Of a stretch of 64,000 nucleotides of DNA, positions 34,734-42,928 are shown piece after piece (within the stretch, counting starts at the first letter, position 1; each line of letters starts with the position of its first letter). Under the pieces are notes generated by a model. It was not told the DNA's origin. It did not search any database and saw only the letters and a program-made list of their open reading frames with translations. Source of the DNA: Owenweeksia sp965214115. GTDB lineage: Bacteria; Bacteroidota; Bacteroidia; Flavobacteriales; Schleiferiaceae. The translations under genes were made by a program, and so were the position numbers. The stretch lies in assembly GCA_965214115.1 (NCBI GenBank), contig CBDCAU010000006.1:115577-179576 (forward strand), read 5' to 3'.

Positions 34734-35216
34734 ATGAAAAAGATAGCTCTCATTTTGACGGCCGTTTGCGGAATGGCTTTTACCGGCTGCAACGATGCCA
34801 CCAGCAAAATCAACAACAAGAAAGACGGCGAAACCGCCGACGTAGGAATGGTGGACAATGCGGACGGCGAGGGCCAGCCCGCTTTCAAGTTTGAAAAGGA
34901 AAGCCACGATTTTGGCACCATCGACGAAGGCACTTTGGCGGAATACGATTTTAAGTTCACGAACACTGGCGATGCGCCTTTGATCATCACCAACGCGGCG
35001 GGAAGCTGCGGCTGCACGGTGCCCAAATGGCCCAACGAGCCGATTGCGCCCGGCGAGGAAGGCGTTATCCACGTAGAATTTGACAGCCAAGGGCGCACGG
35101 GCTTGCAGCAAAAGCAGGTGACCATCAACGCCAACACGGTGCCCAACACCAAGTTGCTGCGCATCAGCTCGCAGGTAACACCCAAAGCCAAGGACGGCGA
35201 AACCGCCGAAGGCTAA
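34734..35216 (+). CDS. DUF1573 lipoprotein
   Basis: 160 residues from ATG 34734. Lipoprotein signal with the cysteine in MAFTGCNDAT, an acidic linker, and a complete DUF1573 domain (HDFGTIDEGTLAEYDFKFTN, AAGSCGCTVPKWPNEPIAPG, VHVEFDSQGRTGLQQ-like run). DUF1573 has an immunoglobulin-like fold and is usually found between nusB and yajC in this phylum; function unknown. It ends 12 nt before yajC and is probably in one transcript with yajC, ybbR, coaE and nnrD. Confidence 0.88.
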   Translation: MKKIALILTAVCGMAFTGCNDATSKINNKKDGETADVGMVDNADGEGQPAFKFEKESHDFGTIDEGTLAEYDFKFTNTGDAPLIITNAAGSCGCTVPKWPNEPIAPGEEGVIHVEFDSQGRTGLQQKQVTINANTVPNTKLLRISSQVTPKAKDGETAEG

Positions 35217-35228
35217 AATTATAAATCA

Positions 35229-35585
35229 ATGATTTACAGCATTTTACTACAAGCAGGAGGGGGCTTCGGTTCCCTCTTGCCGCTTTTGCTCGTGTTGGTG
35301 GTGATGTATTTTTTCTTTTTCCGCCCACAGATCAAAAAGCAGAAACAGGAGCGCAACTTCCAGAAGGAAATTTCCAAGGGGATGCGCGTGGTGACCACCG
35401 CCGGCATCCACGGGAAGATAGTGGGGATGGACGAAACCACCATTACCCTGGAAACTGAAAACAGCCGCCTGAAAATGGAGCGCAGCGCCGTGAACGCCCA
35501 GATGAGCGCGCAGTACAATCCCAAATTGGTGGACAAAAAAGACCCGCCGAAAAAGGAAAAGGGGCCGGCTAAAATTTCTAAATAA
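35229..35585 (+). CDS. yajC: Preprotein translocase subunit YajC
   Basis: 118 residues. One membrane segment (about residues 14-32, LLPLLLVLVVMYFFFFRPQ) followed by the conserved cytosolic KGMRVVTTAGIHGKIVGMDE and a lysine-rich tail. YajC is an accessory of SecDF-SecYEG export. The tail after residue 95 (DKKDPPKKEKGPAKISK) is typical of the phylum. Confidence 0.92.
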   Translation: MIYSILLQAGGGFGSLLPLLLVLVVMYFFFFRPQIKKQKQERNFQKEISKGMRVVTTAGIHGKIVGMDETTITLETENSRLKMERSAVNAQMSAQYNPKLVDKKDPPKKEKGPAKISK

Positions 35586-35603
35586 AAAAACCGCACCCAA
35601 ACT

Positions 35604-36590
35604 GTGGCAGCCCGCGAAAAAAACCGAAAGTGGTGGCAAATTCCGGTGGCGCTCTTTGGGGGCGACACCGCCGCCAAGATTTTCTTTTTGGTGCTGTCGG
35701 TTTTCCTGTGGTTTTTGATCCATTTGAACGAGGAGGGCTTCGAGGGTGAGGTGAACATCCCCATCGAATACCGCCTGCCCGACGACAAAAAGCTGAGCAA
35801 CCAGCCCGATGCCAACTTGCGGCTGGCCTTGCGGGGCCAAGGTTTTGATTTGTTGCTGCTAAAGCTGCGCTCCCTGAAACCCATTACGCTGGATTTGCGC
35901 GAGGAAATTCCAGCGGCGAAAAACCGCTACGCGTGGTCCACCCAAAGCCAAGCCGCGCGCTGGGCCGAAAAACTGCCGGAAGGCTTGGTGGTGGAAGACG
36001 TGGCGCCGGACACGGTGCTGTTCGAGTTTCACGAATTCCAGTCCAAAAAAGTAAAAGTGTACCTGAACGCCGACCACCAGTTTGACGCGACGACCGCTTT
36101 TTACGAAACGCCCCAGTTTTCGCCCGATTCCATCGTGCTGAAAGGCACGGCCGCCGAGTTGGCCAAAGTGGACAGCGTGTTTACCCAGCCGTTGAAAATC
36201 TCCGGCGAGAAGGACACCGTTTTTAAAAACCTAAAACTGCAACTGCCCGAAAGCGATCTGTTGGTGACGCAAACCCAAGCGGTGGACGTTTCCCTGCGCT
36301 TCACCCAGCTTACGGAGGGTCAAGTGGAAATTCCCGTGGAGGTGCTGAACGTGCCGGACGGGTTCAAAATATTGTTGTTCCCCAAAACCATAAATGTGCG
36401 CTACCAAGTGCCGCTGAAAGATTACAATCAAATCAAGGCTTCGCAATTTGAGGCGTACGTCGATTTTTCGGGGGTCGAAAAGGTGCAGGGCGCGCGTTTC
36501 TTGGCGGTCAAATTGTCATCGTTTCCGGCCATCGTGCGCAAGACTTCCGTGCAGCCGCCGCAGTTGGAATTTATCCTCACCGAGGAATGA
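35604..36590 (+). CDS. YbbR-like (CdaR) protein
   Basis: 328 residues from GTG 35604, 18 nt after yajC. One membrane segment near the N-terminus (about residues 24-42, AKIFFLVLSVFLWFLIHL), then YbbR-type repeats in the periplasm (FEGEVNIPIEYRLPDDKKLS; LNADHQFD; IPVEVLNVPDGFKILLFPKT). In Firmicutes the homologue CdaR regulates diadenylate cyclase CdaA; no cdaA is in the window, so the partner is unknown. The stop overlaps the coaE start (ATGA). Confidence 0.82.
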   Translation: MAAREKNRKWWQIPVALFGGDTAAKIFFLVLSVFLWFLIHLNEEGFEGEVNIPIEYRLPDDKKLSNQPDANLRLALRGQGFDLLLLKLRSLKPITLDLREEIPAAKNRYAWSTQSQAARWAEKLPEGLVVEDVAPDTVLFEFHEFQSKKVKVYLNADHQFDATTAFYETPQFSPDSIVLKGTAAELAKVDSVFTQPLKISGEKDTVFKNLKLQLPESDLLVTQTQAVDVSLRFTQLTEGQVEIPVEVLNVPDGFKILLFPKTINVRYQVPLKDYNQIKASQFEAYVDFSGVEKVQGARFLAVKLSSFPAIVRKTSVQPPQLEFILTEE

Positions 36591-37195
36591 TAGTGGGATT
36601 GACGGGCGGCATCGGCAGCGGAAAAACCACCGTGGCGCGGATTTTTGCAATGATCGGCGCGCCCGTCTATGAGGCCGATTCGGCTTCCAAAAAACTGATT
36701 GATTCCGATAGAAATCTCCAAGGAAAATTGCAAGCTGTGCTGGGTGCGGATATTGTTTTGGATGGAAAAATAGACCGCCCAAAAATGGCAAGCCTCATTT
36801 TTTCCGATGAAAATCTTTTGCAAAAAACCAACGAAATCATTCATCCTGCCGTTGCGGAGGATTTTCAAAATTGGCATCAAAACCAAAATGCCGATTATGT
36901 AATCCGCGAGGCGGCGATTCTTTTTAAAAGCGGCTCGTATCAAGATTGCGACAAAATTATCGTGGTGAGCGCGCCCCAAGAAATGCGGATAAAACGGGTG
37001 ATGCAGCGCGGCAACCAGACCCGTGAGCAAGTTTTGGCGCGGATGAAAAATCAATGGCCGGAAGCGGCTAAACTTGAACGTGCGGATTTCGTTGTGAAGA
37101 ACGACCAAACGGAATCGCTCATCAAACAAGTTTTGCGCATCAATGAAAATCTTATCGGCGGAACAAACGCGAAAAGCGGACGAAAAAACCATTGA
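36587..37195 (+). CDS. coaE: Dephospho-CoA kinase
   Basis: 202 residues. P-loop GLTGGIGSGKTTVARIF at the N-terminus, YEADSASKKLIDSDRNLQGK, and the LID-like QRGNQTREQVLARMKNQWPE. It phosphorylates dephospho-CoA in the last step of CoA synthesis. The last ~17 codons overlap the start of nnrD by 53 nt in another frame, unusually long for this operon; the extra tail GGTNAKSGRKNH is not conserved-looking. Confidence 0.92.
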   Translation: MIVGLTGGIGSGKTTVARIFAMIGAPVYEADSASKKLIDSDRNLQGKLQAVLGADIVLDGKIDRPKMASLIFSDENLLQKTNEIIHPAVAEDFQNWHQNQNADYVIREAAILFKSGSYQDCDKIIVVSAPQEMRIKRVMQRGNQTREQVLARMKNQWPEAAKLERADFVVKNDQTESLIKQVLRINENLIGGTNAKSGRKNH

Positions 37196-38753
37196 AAACG
37201 AGCCGATTAGCTCGCTGGATTTGATGGAGCGCGCCGCGCGTGGTTTGTTTAAAAATCTGCGGGAACGCTTTTCCAAAGATTCCCATTTCGCTATTTTTTG
37301 TGGAAAGGGCAACAACGGCGGCGATGGGCTGGCGCTGGCGCGGATGCTGGCTGAAAAAGATTTTTCGGTGCGGGTTTTTCTGGTGGGGATTTCGGAAGAG
37401 GAAATTTCGGAGGGAAGCGGGGATTTTCAAGCCAATTTTGAGCGGCTGCCGAAATTCGTGGAGCGGGTTTTTAGCCCCCCAATCCCGCACCTGCGGGAGG
37501 CGAAGCACACACGCGACAGATCACGCGTGCCATTCCACTCCAGCAACCCCACTTCGACAAGCTCAGTGCAAGCTCTTTGGGGGAATGGGGGCTTAGAAAA
37601 AGATACCATCCTCATCGATGCCATCCTCGGCTCCGGCCTTTCCCGCCCACTGGAAGGTTTCCTTTTGGAAGTCGTCCAAAAACTCAATTCCCTTGAAAAT
37701 CAAAAAGTTGCGATTGATATTCCCACCGGGCTTTTGGCCGATGACAATTCCGAAAACGATTTGGACAAAGTTTTGGAAGCAGATTTGACCTTGACTTTCC
37801 ACGCACCCAAATTCAGTTTTTTCCATCGGGACAGTGCGCCCAAAGTAGGAGAGTTTCAAGTTATTGATATAAAACTCGATGAAGATTTTATCGAAAAATT
37901 AGTCATCCGAAATTTCTATATTTCTACCGAAGAAATCCAAAAATTTTATAAAAAACGACCCAAATTTTCCTATAAAAATATGTACGGTCACGCGCTGCTT
38001 TTGGCGGGGCAGGAGGGAAGTTACGGCGCGGCCATTCTTTCCGCCACGGCGGCGATGCGGGCCGGCGCGGGTTTGCTCACCGTCCATACCGCAAAAACTG
38101 GATTGAACACCTTGCAGACCGCCGCGCCGGAAGCCCAAGTTTCGTTGGATTCGGATTCTCGAAAAATAACGCAACTGCCTGATTTGGAAAAATATGCAGC
38201 GATTGGAATGGGTTGTGGCATTGGCACGGAAAAAGAAACTTTGGACGTTTTGAAATCACTTTTGGAAGATGCAAAAGTGCCGCTGGTCTTGGACGCCGAC
38301 GCGCTCAATTTACTTGCGCAGGAAGAATATTTGCTAAAAAAACTGCCCGAAAAAACCATCCTGACCCCACACATTGGCGAGTTCAAAAAATTGCTGGGAA
38401 TAGATAATTTAGAGGATGATTATTTAGATAAATTACAATCATTCTCCAAAGAGCATACAATCATCACCATTTTAAAAGATTCCATCACCATCATTTCCGA
38501 TGAAAAAGGTAAGCTGTTTTGTATGGATGAAGGCACGCCCGCCTTGGCTTCCGGCGGCAGCGGCGATGTTTTGACGGGCATTGTTTTGGGATTGCTTTCT
38601 TCCGGCTACGAACCCGTGCAAGCTGCGCAAATGGGCGTGTGGCTGCAAGGCAACGCCGGAAAGCTGGCGGAACAATCGCAATCCACCGAGGCGGCGCTGG
38701 CGCGGGACGTGGTGGAAAACTTGGGCGGGGCTTTTCGGAAATTGTTAGAGTAA
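37143..38753 (+). CDS. nnrD: Bifunctional NAD(P)HX epimerase / dehydratase
   Basis: 536 residues. The NnrE (YjeF-N) domain starts at MKILSAEQTRKADEKTI with FCGKGNNGGDGLALARMLAE; the NnrD kinase-like domain follows from about residue 255 (YGHALLLAGQEGSYGAAILS, ALASGGSGDVLTGIVLG near residue 470). The enzyme repairs hydrated NAD(P)H, with the epimerase acting first. Between residues about 110 and 151 there is an extra segment (SPPIPHLREAKHTRDRSRVP, then FHSSNPTSTSSVQALWGNGG) that is absent from the usual domain and is encoded by a palindromic repeat (37472-37595) inserted without breaking the frame. Confidence 0.9.
   Translation: MKILSAEQTRKADEKTIENEPISSLDLMERAARGLFKNLRERFSKDSHFAIFCGKGNNGGDGLALARMLAEKDFSVRVFLVGISEEEISEGSGDFQANFERLPKFVERVFSPPIPHLREAKHTRDRSRVPFHSSNPTSTSSVQALWGNGGLEKDTILIDAILGSGLSRPLEGFLLEVVQKLNSLENQKVAIDIPTGLLADDNSENDLDKVLEADLTLTFHAPKFSFFHRDSAPKVGEFQVIDIKLDEDFIEKLVIRNFYISTEEIQKFYKKRPKFSYKNMYGHALLLAGQEGSYGAAILSATAAMRAGAGLLTVHTAKTGLNTLQTAAPEAQVSLDSDSRKITQLPDLEKYAAIGMGCGIGTEKETLDVLKSLLEDAKVPLVLDADALNLLAQEEYLLKKLPEKTILTPHIGEFKKLLGIDNLEDDYLDKLQSFSKEHTIITILKDSITIISDEKGKLFCMDEGTPALASGGSGDVLTGIVLGLLSSGYEPVQAAQMGVWLQGNAGKLAEQSQSTEAALARDVVENLGGAFRKLLE
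37472..37595. repeat. Palindromic element inserted in frame in nnrD
   Basis: About 124 bp with complementary ends (TAGCCCCCCAATCCC at the left, GGGGGAATGGGGGCTTA at the right), the same ends as 28904-28932 and 54887-54941. Inside are a CACGCG/CGCGTG stretch and a short CTTCGACAAGCTCAGTG motif, itself a sequence often seen as a spacer repeat. It encodes about 42 residues of the NnrE domain. Confidence 0.7.
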
Positions 38754-38758
38754 TTTTC

Positions 38759-40129
38759 TCACTCCCACACAAACACTACATATTCCCAGCCCCCGGCCTG
38801 CCAGCTTTTCAGCTCGGTGGTTTGCGGGTGGGCCCGCACTTCTTCCAGCGAAATCCCAAAATGGGTGGTAGGATAATAACTGTCCCACACCATCGGCGTG
38901 CCGAGCGGGATGATTTCGTTTTGCGAAAACTGGTTCCAATGTTTGATCACGTCGCGGTCTATATAATTGAGGCCCAGCGCCAAAGCGACAGAGGGCTGGT
39001 CTAAAATATAAAAATCGGCATCGGGGAATTTTTCGTGGACAAAGGGCGCTACTTCGTCCAGCAGCAACGTTTCGTTGGGGCTCGAAAACAGGGTGGCATA
39101 ATAAAAGGCAGAGGGCGGCCGCGTGGCCACGTTGATGATCTGTAAAATCAAAAAGACCATCGGGAACACCCAAGCGCGGCGCAGCCATTTTTGGGAAAAA
39201 TCTTTTAAGAGCCAAAGCCCGTCCAGCATTATCAACCATAAAAACGGAAACACGACCAGCAGCACCCGCTCCAAGCCCGCGCTGCCAAAAATGCCGAGCG
39301 CCCAAGCCACCGTGTGGGTGGCCAGCAATCCAAAAAACAGCGCGTGGATGAGCCACGGCTCGGTTTTCCAATCCAAGTTTTTGAGGAAAAGGGCGCGGCG
39401 GAAAAACTGCACCACGCCGAATCCCGCCAAGGTGATGCCGGGGATGGCGAGCATAATCTGCAGCCGATCCAAAAAAGCGTTCCAATTTCCGTGGCCATAA
39501 ACGCTGCCCCCAGAATCGTACGGCACGTCCCAAATCCAAAGGAAATTATCCAAATAAAACCCGCCAATGATGGCATAAATGACGGTGCCGGCGGCCAGCA
39601 GCGGCAGTTGTTTCCAATGGCCGTTCAGGAGTCCGAACATCCCAAAGCCGGCGAAAAAAACCAAGGCTTCATTCCGGCAAAATGGTAAAAAAGAAGCCAA
39701 GAAAAAGCCCCAGCCAATCTTGCCGCGCAGCAGCAGCCACACCGCCACGGTGCAGACCAGCGCTGAAAACGGCTCGGTAAGGCCGCTGAACAAATACGCA
39801 TAATAGGCCGGTGCCAAAAACGCGATGATGGGCACCGCCCACGCCCAAGGTTTCTTGAAATGGCGGGCGATAAGAAACGCGAACCACGAGACCAGCACGC
39901 CGCAAAGGATGTTGAAAATCTTGATGCCCACAAAGCCGAAAAGCGTCCACGGCGCGGAAAAGAGCGTAAAAAATGGCTTGCCCCAGTGGTGGAAAAAATA
40001 GCCCGGATCGGACAGGGCGGATTGGGAAATGAAAAAATGGGTGAGCGAATCGCCGCCGCCGCCCGTGCCATCCGTAAAGATGGCCACGGTGGCCAGCACC
40101 GCGAAGATGCCGAGGGTGAACCAGCGCAA
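38759..40129 (-). CDS. Multi-pass membrane protein, GT39-like glycosyltransferase
   Basis: About 460 residues, nine or more membrane segments, with SLTHFFISQSALSDPGYFFH HWGKP near the N-terminus (an acidic/aromatic first loop as in GT39/ArnT-like lipid-linked sugar transferases) and a soluble C-terminal region. The usual start is lost: an ATG at 40142 that overlaps the Sua5 stop (ATGA) reads MKKRLRWFTLGIF only if one A is removed from the AAAAAAA run at 40132-40138, so the gene is most likely 38759-40142 with one indel. No close family is recognised with confidence; sugar transfer to a lipid or protein is an inference. Confidence 0.7.
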   Translation of the reverse strand: MRWFTLGIFAVLATVAIFTDGTGGGGDSLTHFFISQSALSDPGYFFHHWGKPFFTLFSAPWTLFGFVGIKIFNILCGVLVSWFAFLIARHFKKPWAWAVPIIAFLAPAYYAYLFSGLTEPFSALVCTVAVWLLLRGKIGWGFFLASFLPFCRNEALVFFAGFGMFGLLNGHWKQLPLLAAGTVIYAIIGGFYLDNFLWIWDVPYDSGGSVYGHGNWNAFLDRLQIMLAIPGITLAGFGVVQFFRRALFLKNLDWKTEPWLIHALFFGLLATHTVAWALGIFGSAGLERVLLVVFPFLWLIMLDGLWLLKDFSQKWLRRAWVFPMVFLILQIINVATRPPSAFYYATLFSSPNETLLLDEVAPFVHEKFPDADFYILDQPSVALALGLNYIDRDVIKHWNQFSQNEIIPLGTPMVWDSYYPTTHFGISLEEVRAHPQTTELKSWQAGGWEYVVFVWE

Positions 40130-40138
40130 CCGTTTTTT

Positions 40139-40762
40139 TCATAGGATGGAAACGTCGCCTTTGCCCTCGCGCAAAACTTGTGGCGCGGGGCCCGTCAAAT
40201 CGATCACCGTGGACGCGGCGTTGTCGCCCATCCCCGCGTCGATCACGATGTCCACCACTTTTTTGTATTTCTCGAAAATGTCCGCTGGGTCGGTGGTGTA
40301 GTCGATGATTTCGTCCTCATCGTGCACCGAACTGGCGATGATGGGATTGCCCAAGGTGTTCACAATTTCACAGGGAATATTGTGTTTCGGTACCCGCACG
40401 CCGAGGGTTTTCTTTTTGTTTTTGAAAATCTTGGGGACAGCATTGGTCGCTTCCAAAATGAAGGTGTAAGGGCCGGGCAGGGCGCGGTTCAGCAGTTTGA
40501 AGGTGGGCGAATCCACCTGCTTGGTAAAATCCGAAAGCTGCGAAAGGTCGCAGAACACGAAGGAGAAATCGGCTTTTTCCACCTTGGTTTCTTTGATGCG
40601 GGCCACTTGTTCCATCGCGTCCTTGGAGTGAATGTCGCAGCCGAAAGCGTACACCGTATCGGTGGGATAGATGATGACGCCGCCGTTTTTCAAAACGTCC
40701 GCCACTTTTTGGATGGCGCGCGGGCTGGGATTTTCGGGGTGGATTTTTAGTAGTTCAGACAT
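40139..40762 (-). CDS. L-threonylcarbamoyladenylate synthase (Sua5/YrdC)
   Basis: 207 residues. YrdC core with GGVIIYPTDTVYAFGCDIHS, KEADFSFVFCDLS-type strand, LPGPYTFILEATNAVPKI, and KTLGVRVPKHNIPCEIV. It makes the threonylcarbamoyl-AMP used for t6A37 of tRNAs. The length corresponds to YrdC (no C-terminal Sua5 domain). The stop overlaps the restored start of the next gene. Confidence 0.92.
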   Translation of the reverse strand: MSELLKIHPENPSPRAIQKVADVLKNGGVIIYPTDTVYAFGCDIHSKDAMEQVARIKETKVEKADFSFVFCDLSQLSDFTKQVDSPTFKLLNRALPGPYTFILEATNAVPKIFKNKKKTLGVRVPKHNIPCEIVNTLGNPIIASSVHDEDEIIDYTTDPADIFEKYKKVVDIVIDAGMGDNAASTVIDLTGPAPQVLREGKGDVSIL

Positions 40763-40857
40763 TGTGAAGATTTAAGGATTTTACTAATGGAAAATAGGAA
40801 GAAAAGTTTGAAGCGGAAGGCGGCTAACTTTTAAGACAGCAAGGTGAAACTCAAAAA

Positions 40858-41097
40858 CTATCTTTGAAAATCTTCCGCGATTTCTTCGATTTTTTGCAGG
40901 GAAAAACCCGATATCCGCGCAATGGTGGGTCGGTCTATCCCAGCGCGCAGTGACTCTTCCACCACCTTGGTGAGACTTTCTTCTTTGGCGGTGTCCAGCG
41001 AATTCTTCAAATCACGATAGTATTTCAGACTGTCGCGATACGACGTTTTTTGCTCGGGGGTAAATTTTGCGATTTCGGCCGCTTCAAATAGTTTCAT
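40858..41097 (-). CDS. C-terminal remnant of an Rpn family nuclease/transposase-like protein
   Basis: About 79 residues from ATG 41097. KLFEAAEIAKFTPEQKTSYR and DSLKYYRDLKNSLDTAKEES match the end of Rpn (recombination-promoting nuclease, PD-(D/E)XK) proteins, which are usually about 280-300 residues. The catalytic N-terminal part is missing, so this is a decayed fragment. An in-frame upstream extension to 41163 overlaps the dTMP kinase gene and is a shadow. Confidence 0.6.
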   Translation of the reverse strand: MKLFEAAEIAKFTPEQKTSYRDSLKYYRDLKNSLDTAKEESLTKVVEESLRAGIDRPTIARISGFSLQKIEEIAEDFQR

Positions 41098-41111
41098 AAA
41101 AATATCTTCTT

Positions 41112-41762
41112 TTAATTTAATGAAGCGGATTTTTTTGAGGCCCAATTTTCCACTGCCTCCCAAATCTGCTCTGCAATCTCGCCTTCCGGCAAATTACCAT
41201 CCACCGTTTGGATGTTTTCATCTTTCCCATATTCTTCAAAATGAGACAAAAACGCCTCGTGCGTTTTCGTCAGTTTTTCCAAGGTTTCATACAATTCAAA
41301 ATTGTGTCTTGATTGTGCAATTCTTTCGCAACACTTTTCAGGGTCGAGATGGATGTAAAAAATGATGTCGGGCTTCAGCAGGGATTTGGCGATTTTATTC
41401 AATGAAACCAGCCAATCTATCGGCACAAATTCACTCTGAAAAGCATAATTGGAAAAATAATAGCGACTGCAAATGACGTTGTAGCCATCCTCCAGTTTTT
41501 TCAACATCCCGTTTTCAGTATTTTGAATGTGATCGAGACGGTCGGCGGCGAAGAGGGCGGCCAAAGTGGCGGGGTCAAATTTCCGCTGGCCACGCAGGGT
41601 CTCGCGGATCAAAGTGCCGATGGGGCTGCCCGTGGGTTCGTGGGTTTCAATCGCTTTTTGGCCGTTTTTTTCAAAGCGGTTTTTTAATAATTCGATTTGC
41701 GTGGTTTTACCGCTGCCGTCAAGGCCTTCGATGGCTATGAAAAGGGGTTTTTTGGAACTCAT
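41112..41762 (-). CDS. tmk: dTMP kinase
   Basis: 216 residues from ATG 41762, chosen because it gives MSSKKPLFIAIEGLDGSGKT with the P-loop in the standard place; a longer frame to 41846 crosses a palindromic repeat. Also present: the DRLDH motif (in ALFAADRLDHIQN) and SRYYFSNYAFQSEF, the thymidylate/LID region. It phosphorylates dTMP to dTDP for DNA synthesis. Confidence 0.92.
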   Translation of the reverse strand: MSSKKPLFIAIEGLDGSGKTTQIELLKNRFEKNGQKAIETHEPTGSPIGTLIRETLRGQRKFDPATLAALFAADRLDHIQNTENGMLKKLEDGYNVICSRYYFSNYAFQSEFVPIDWLVSLNKIAKSLLKPDIIFYIHLDPEKCCERIAQSRHNFELYETLEKLTKTHEAFLSHFEEYGKDENIQTVDGNLPEGEIAEQIWEAVENWASKKSASLN

Positions 41763-41818
41763 AAATTTCACATTGGACGCGTAGAAATTTTTATATAGGA
41801 AAACTTGTTTCCCTCTGA

Positions 41819-41850
41819 GACCTTGCAGGTTTTTCAAACTTGGCAAGGTC
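41819..41850. repeat. Palindrome of the GACCT...AGGTC family, copy 3
   Basis: GACCTTGCAGGTTT, TTCA centre, AACTTGGCAAGGTC. Lies between transaldolase and dTMP kinase, 57 nt upstream of the tmk start. Confidence 0.7.
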
Positions 41851-41903
41851 GCCCACCCAATTACAATGAATTACTATTGAATTACAACCGAATTACCTTT
41901 TTC

Positions 41904-42557
41904 CTAATTCCCCTTCTTATAATCCGCCAAAAACTTCTCCAGCCCAATGTCCGTCAGCGGGTGTTTCAGCAGCGCCAAAATCGCCGAAAGGGGAGAGGTG
42001 ATCACGTCCGCGCCGATTTCCGCGCATTCGATGATGTGCATCGGGTGGCGGATGGAGGCGGCAAGAATTTCCGTTTCGTAGCCGTAATTGTCGAAGATGG
42101 TGCGGATGCTCTGGATGAGTTGAAGGCCGTCGGTGGACACGTCGTCCAGCCTTCCGATGAACGGCGAAACGTAGGTGGCGCCGGCCTTGGCGGCGAGCAA
42201 GGCCTGCCCGGCGGAAAAAATCAGAGTGCAGTTGGTTTTGATGCCTTCATCGGAAAAATGGCGCAGCGCCTTTACGCCGTCTTTCAGCATTGGTACTTTC
42301 ACGGTGATTTGTGGATGTAAATCCGCCAAGGCTTCACCTTCTTTTACGATGCCGTCAAAATCGGTGGCGATTACTTCCGCGCTCACGTCGCCATCCACGA
42401 TTTCGCAGATGTCCACGTAGTGCTTCATTATGTTGTCGTGGCCGGTGATGCCTTCTTTGGCCATCAGGCTCGGGTTGGTGGTCACGCCGTCCAAAATGCC
42501 CAGTTCCTGCGCCTCGCGGATTTGGTCGAGGTTGGCGGTGTCGATGAAGAATTTCAT
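41904..42557 (-). CDS. Transaldolase / fructose-6-phosphate aldolase family protein
   Basis: 217 residues from ATG 42557; upstream codons in the same frame cross the palindrome cluster and are not part of the gene. MKFFIDTANLDQIREAQELG, GILDGVTTNPSLMAKEG, PQITVKVPMLKDG (Schiff-base lysine) and NCTLIFSAGQALLAAKAGAT fit the short (class 3B) transaldolase, an enzyme of the non-oxidative pentose phosphate pathway. Confidence 0.92.
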   Translation of the reverse strand: MKFFIDTANLDQIREAQELGILDGVTTNPSLMAKEGITGHDNIMKHYVDICEIVDGDVSAEVIATDFDGIVKEGEALADLHPQITVKVPMLKDGVKALRHFSDEGIKTNCTLIFSAGQALLAAKAGATYVSPFIGRLDDVSTDGLQLIQSIRTIFDNYGYETEILAASIRHPMHIIECAEIGADVITSPLSAILALLKHPLTDIGLEKFLADYKKGN

Positions 42558-42599
42558 AGAAAAAAAAAATTTGACGCGAAGGTAATTCGTGTGCCGTAG

Positions 42600-42684
42600 A
42601 ATCGCACGGTCGTGCGATTTGTGTATCGTGGAATCGCACGGCCGTGCGATTTTACCGTGTCCGCAGAATCGCACGGCCGTGCGC
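42600..42684. repeat. Cluster of three TCGCACGGCCGTGCGA palindromes
   Basis: Copies at 42600-42619 (AATCGCACGGTCGTGCGATT), 42632-42651 (AATCGCACGGCCGTGCGATT) and 42667-42684 (last position changed). Another pair of half-sites is at 59989-60032. The first copy begins 42 nt upstream of the transaldolase start. Confidence 0.8.
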
Positions 42685-42755
42685 TTTTATCCATTGTTCA
42701 ATGAAAACCAGTAAAAATCCAATAGGGGTTCAAATAAATCATTGCAATTTTTTTT

Positions 42756-42928
42756 AACTGCCAACTGCCAACTGCCAACTGCCAACTGCCAACTGCCAAC
42801 TGCCAACTGCCAACTGCCAACTGCCAACTGCCAACTGCCAACTGCCGACTGCCGACTGCCGACTGCCAACTGCCAACTGCCGACCGCCGACCGCCGACCG
42901 CCGACTGCCGACTGTCGACTGCCGACTG
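42756..42928. repeat. Heptamer array (AACTGCC)n
   Basis: About 24 tandem 7-bp units, at first all AACTGCC, then mixed with GACTGCC and GACCGCC, ending exactly at the stop codon of the sensor kinase. Because the period is not a multiple of three all frames are open through it, which creates spurious reading frames of repeated LPTANCQ or AVGSWQL. Confidence 0.9.
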
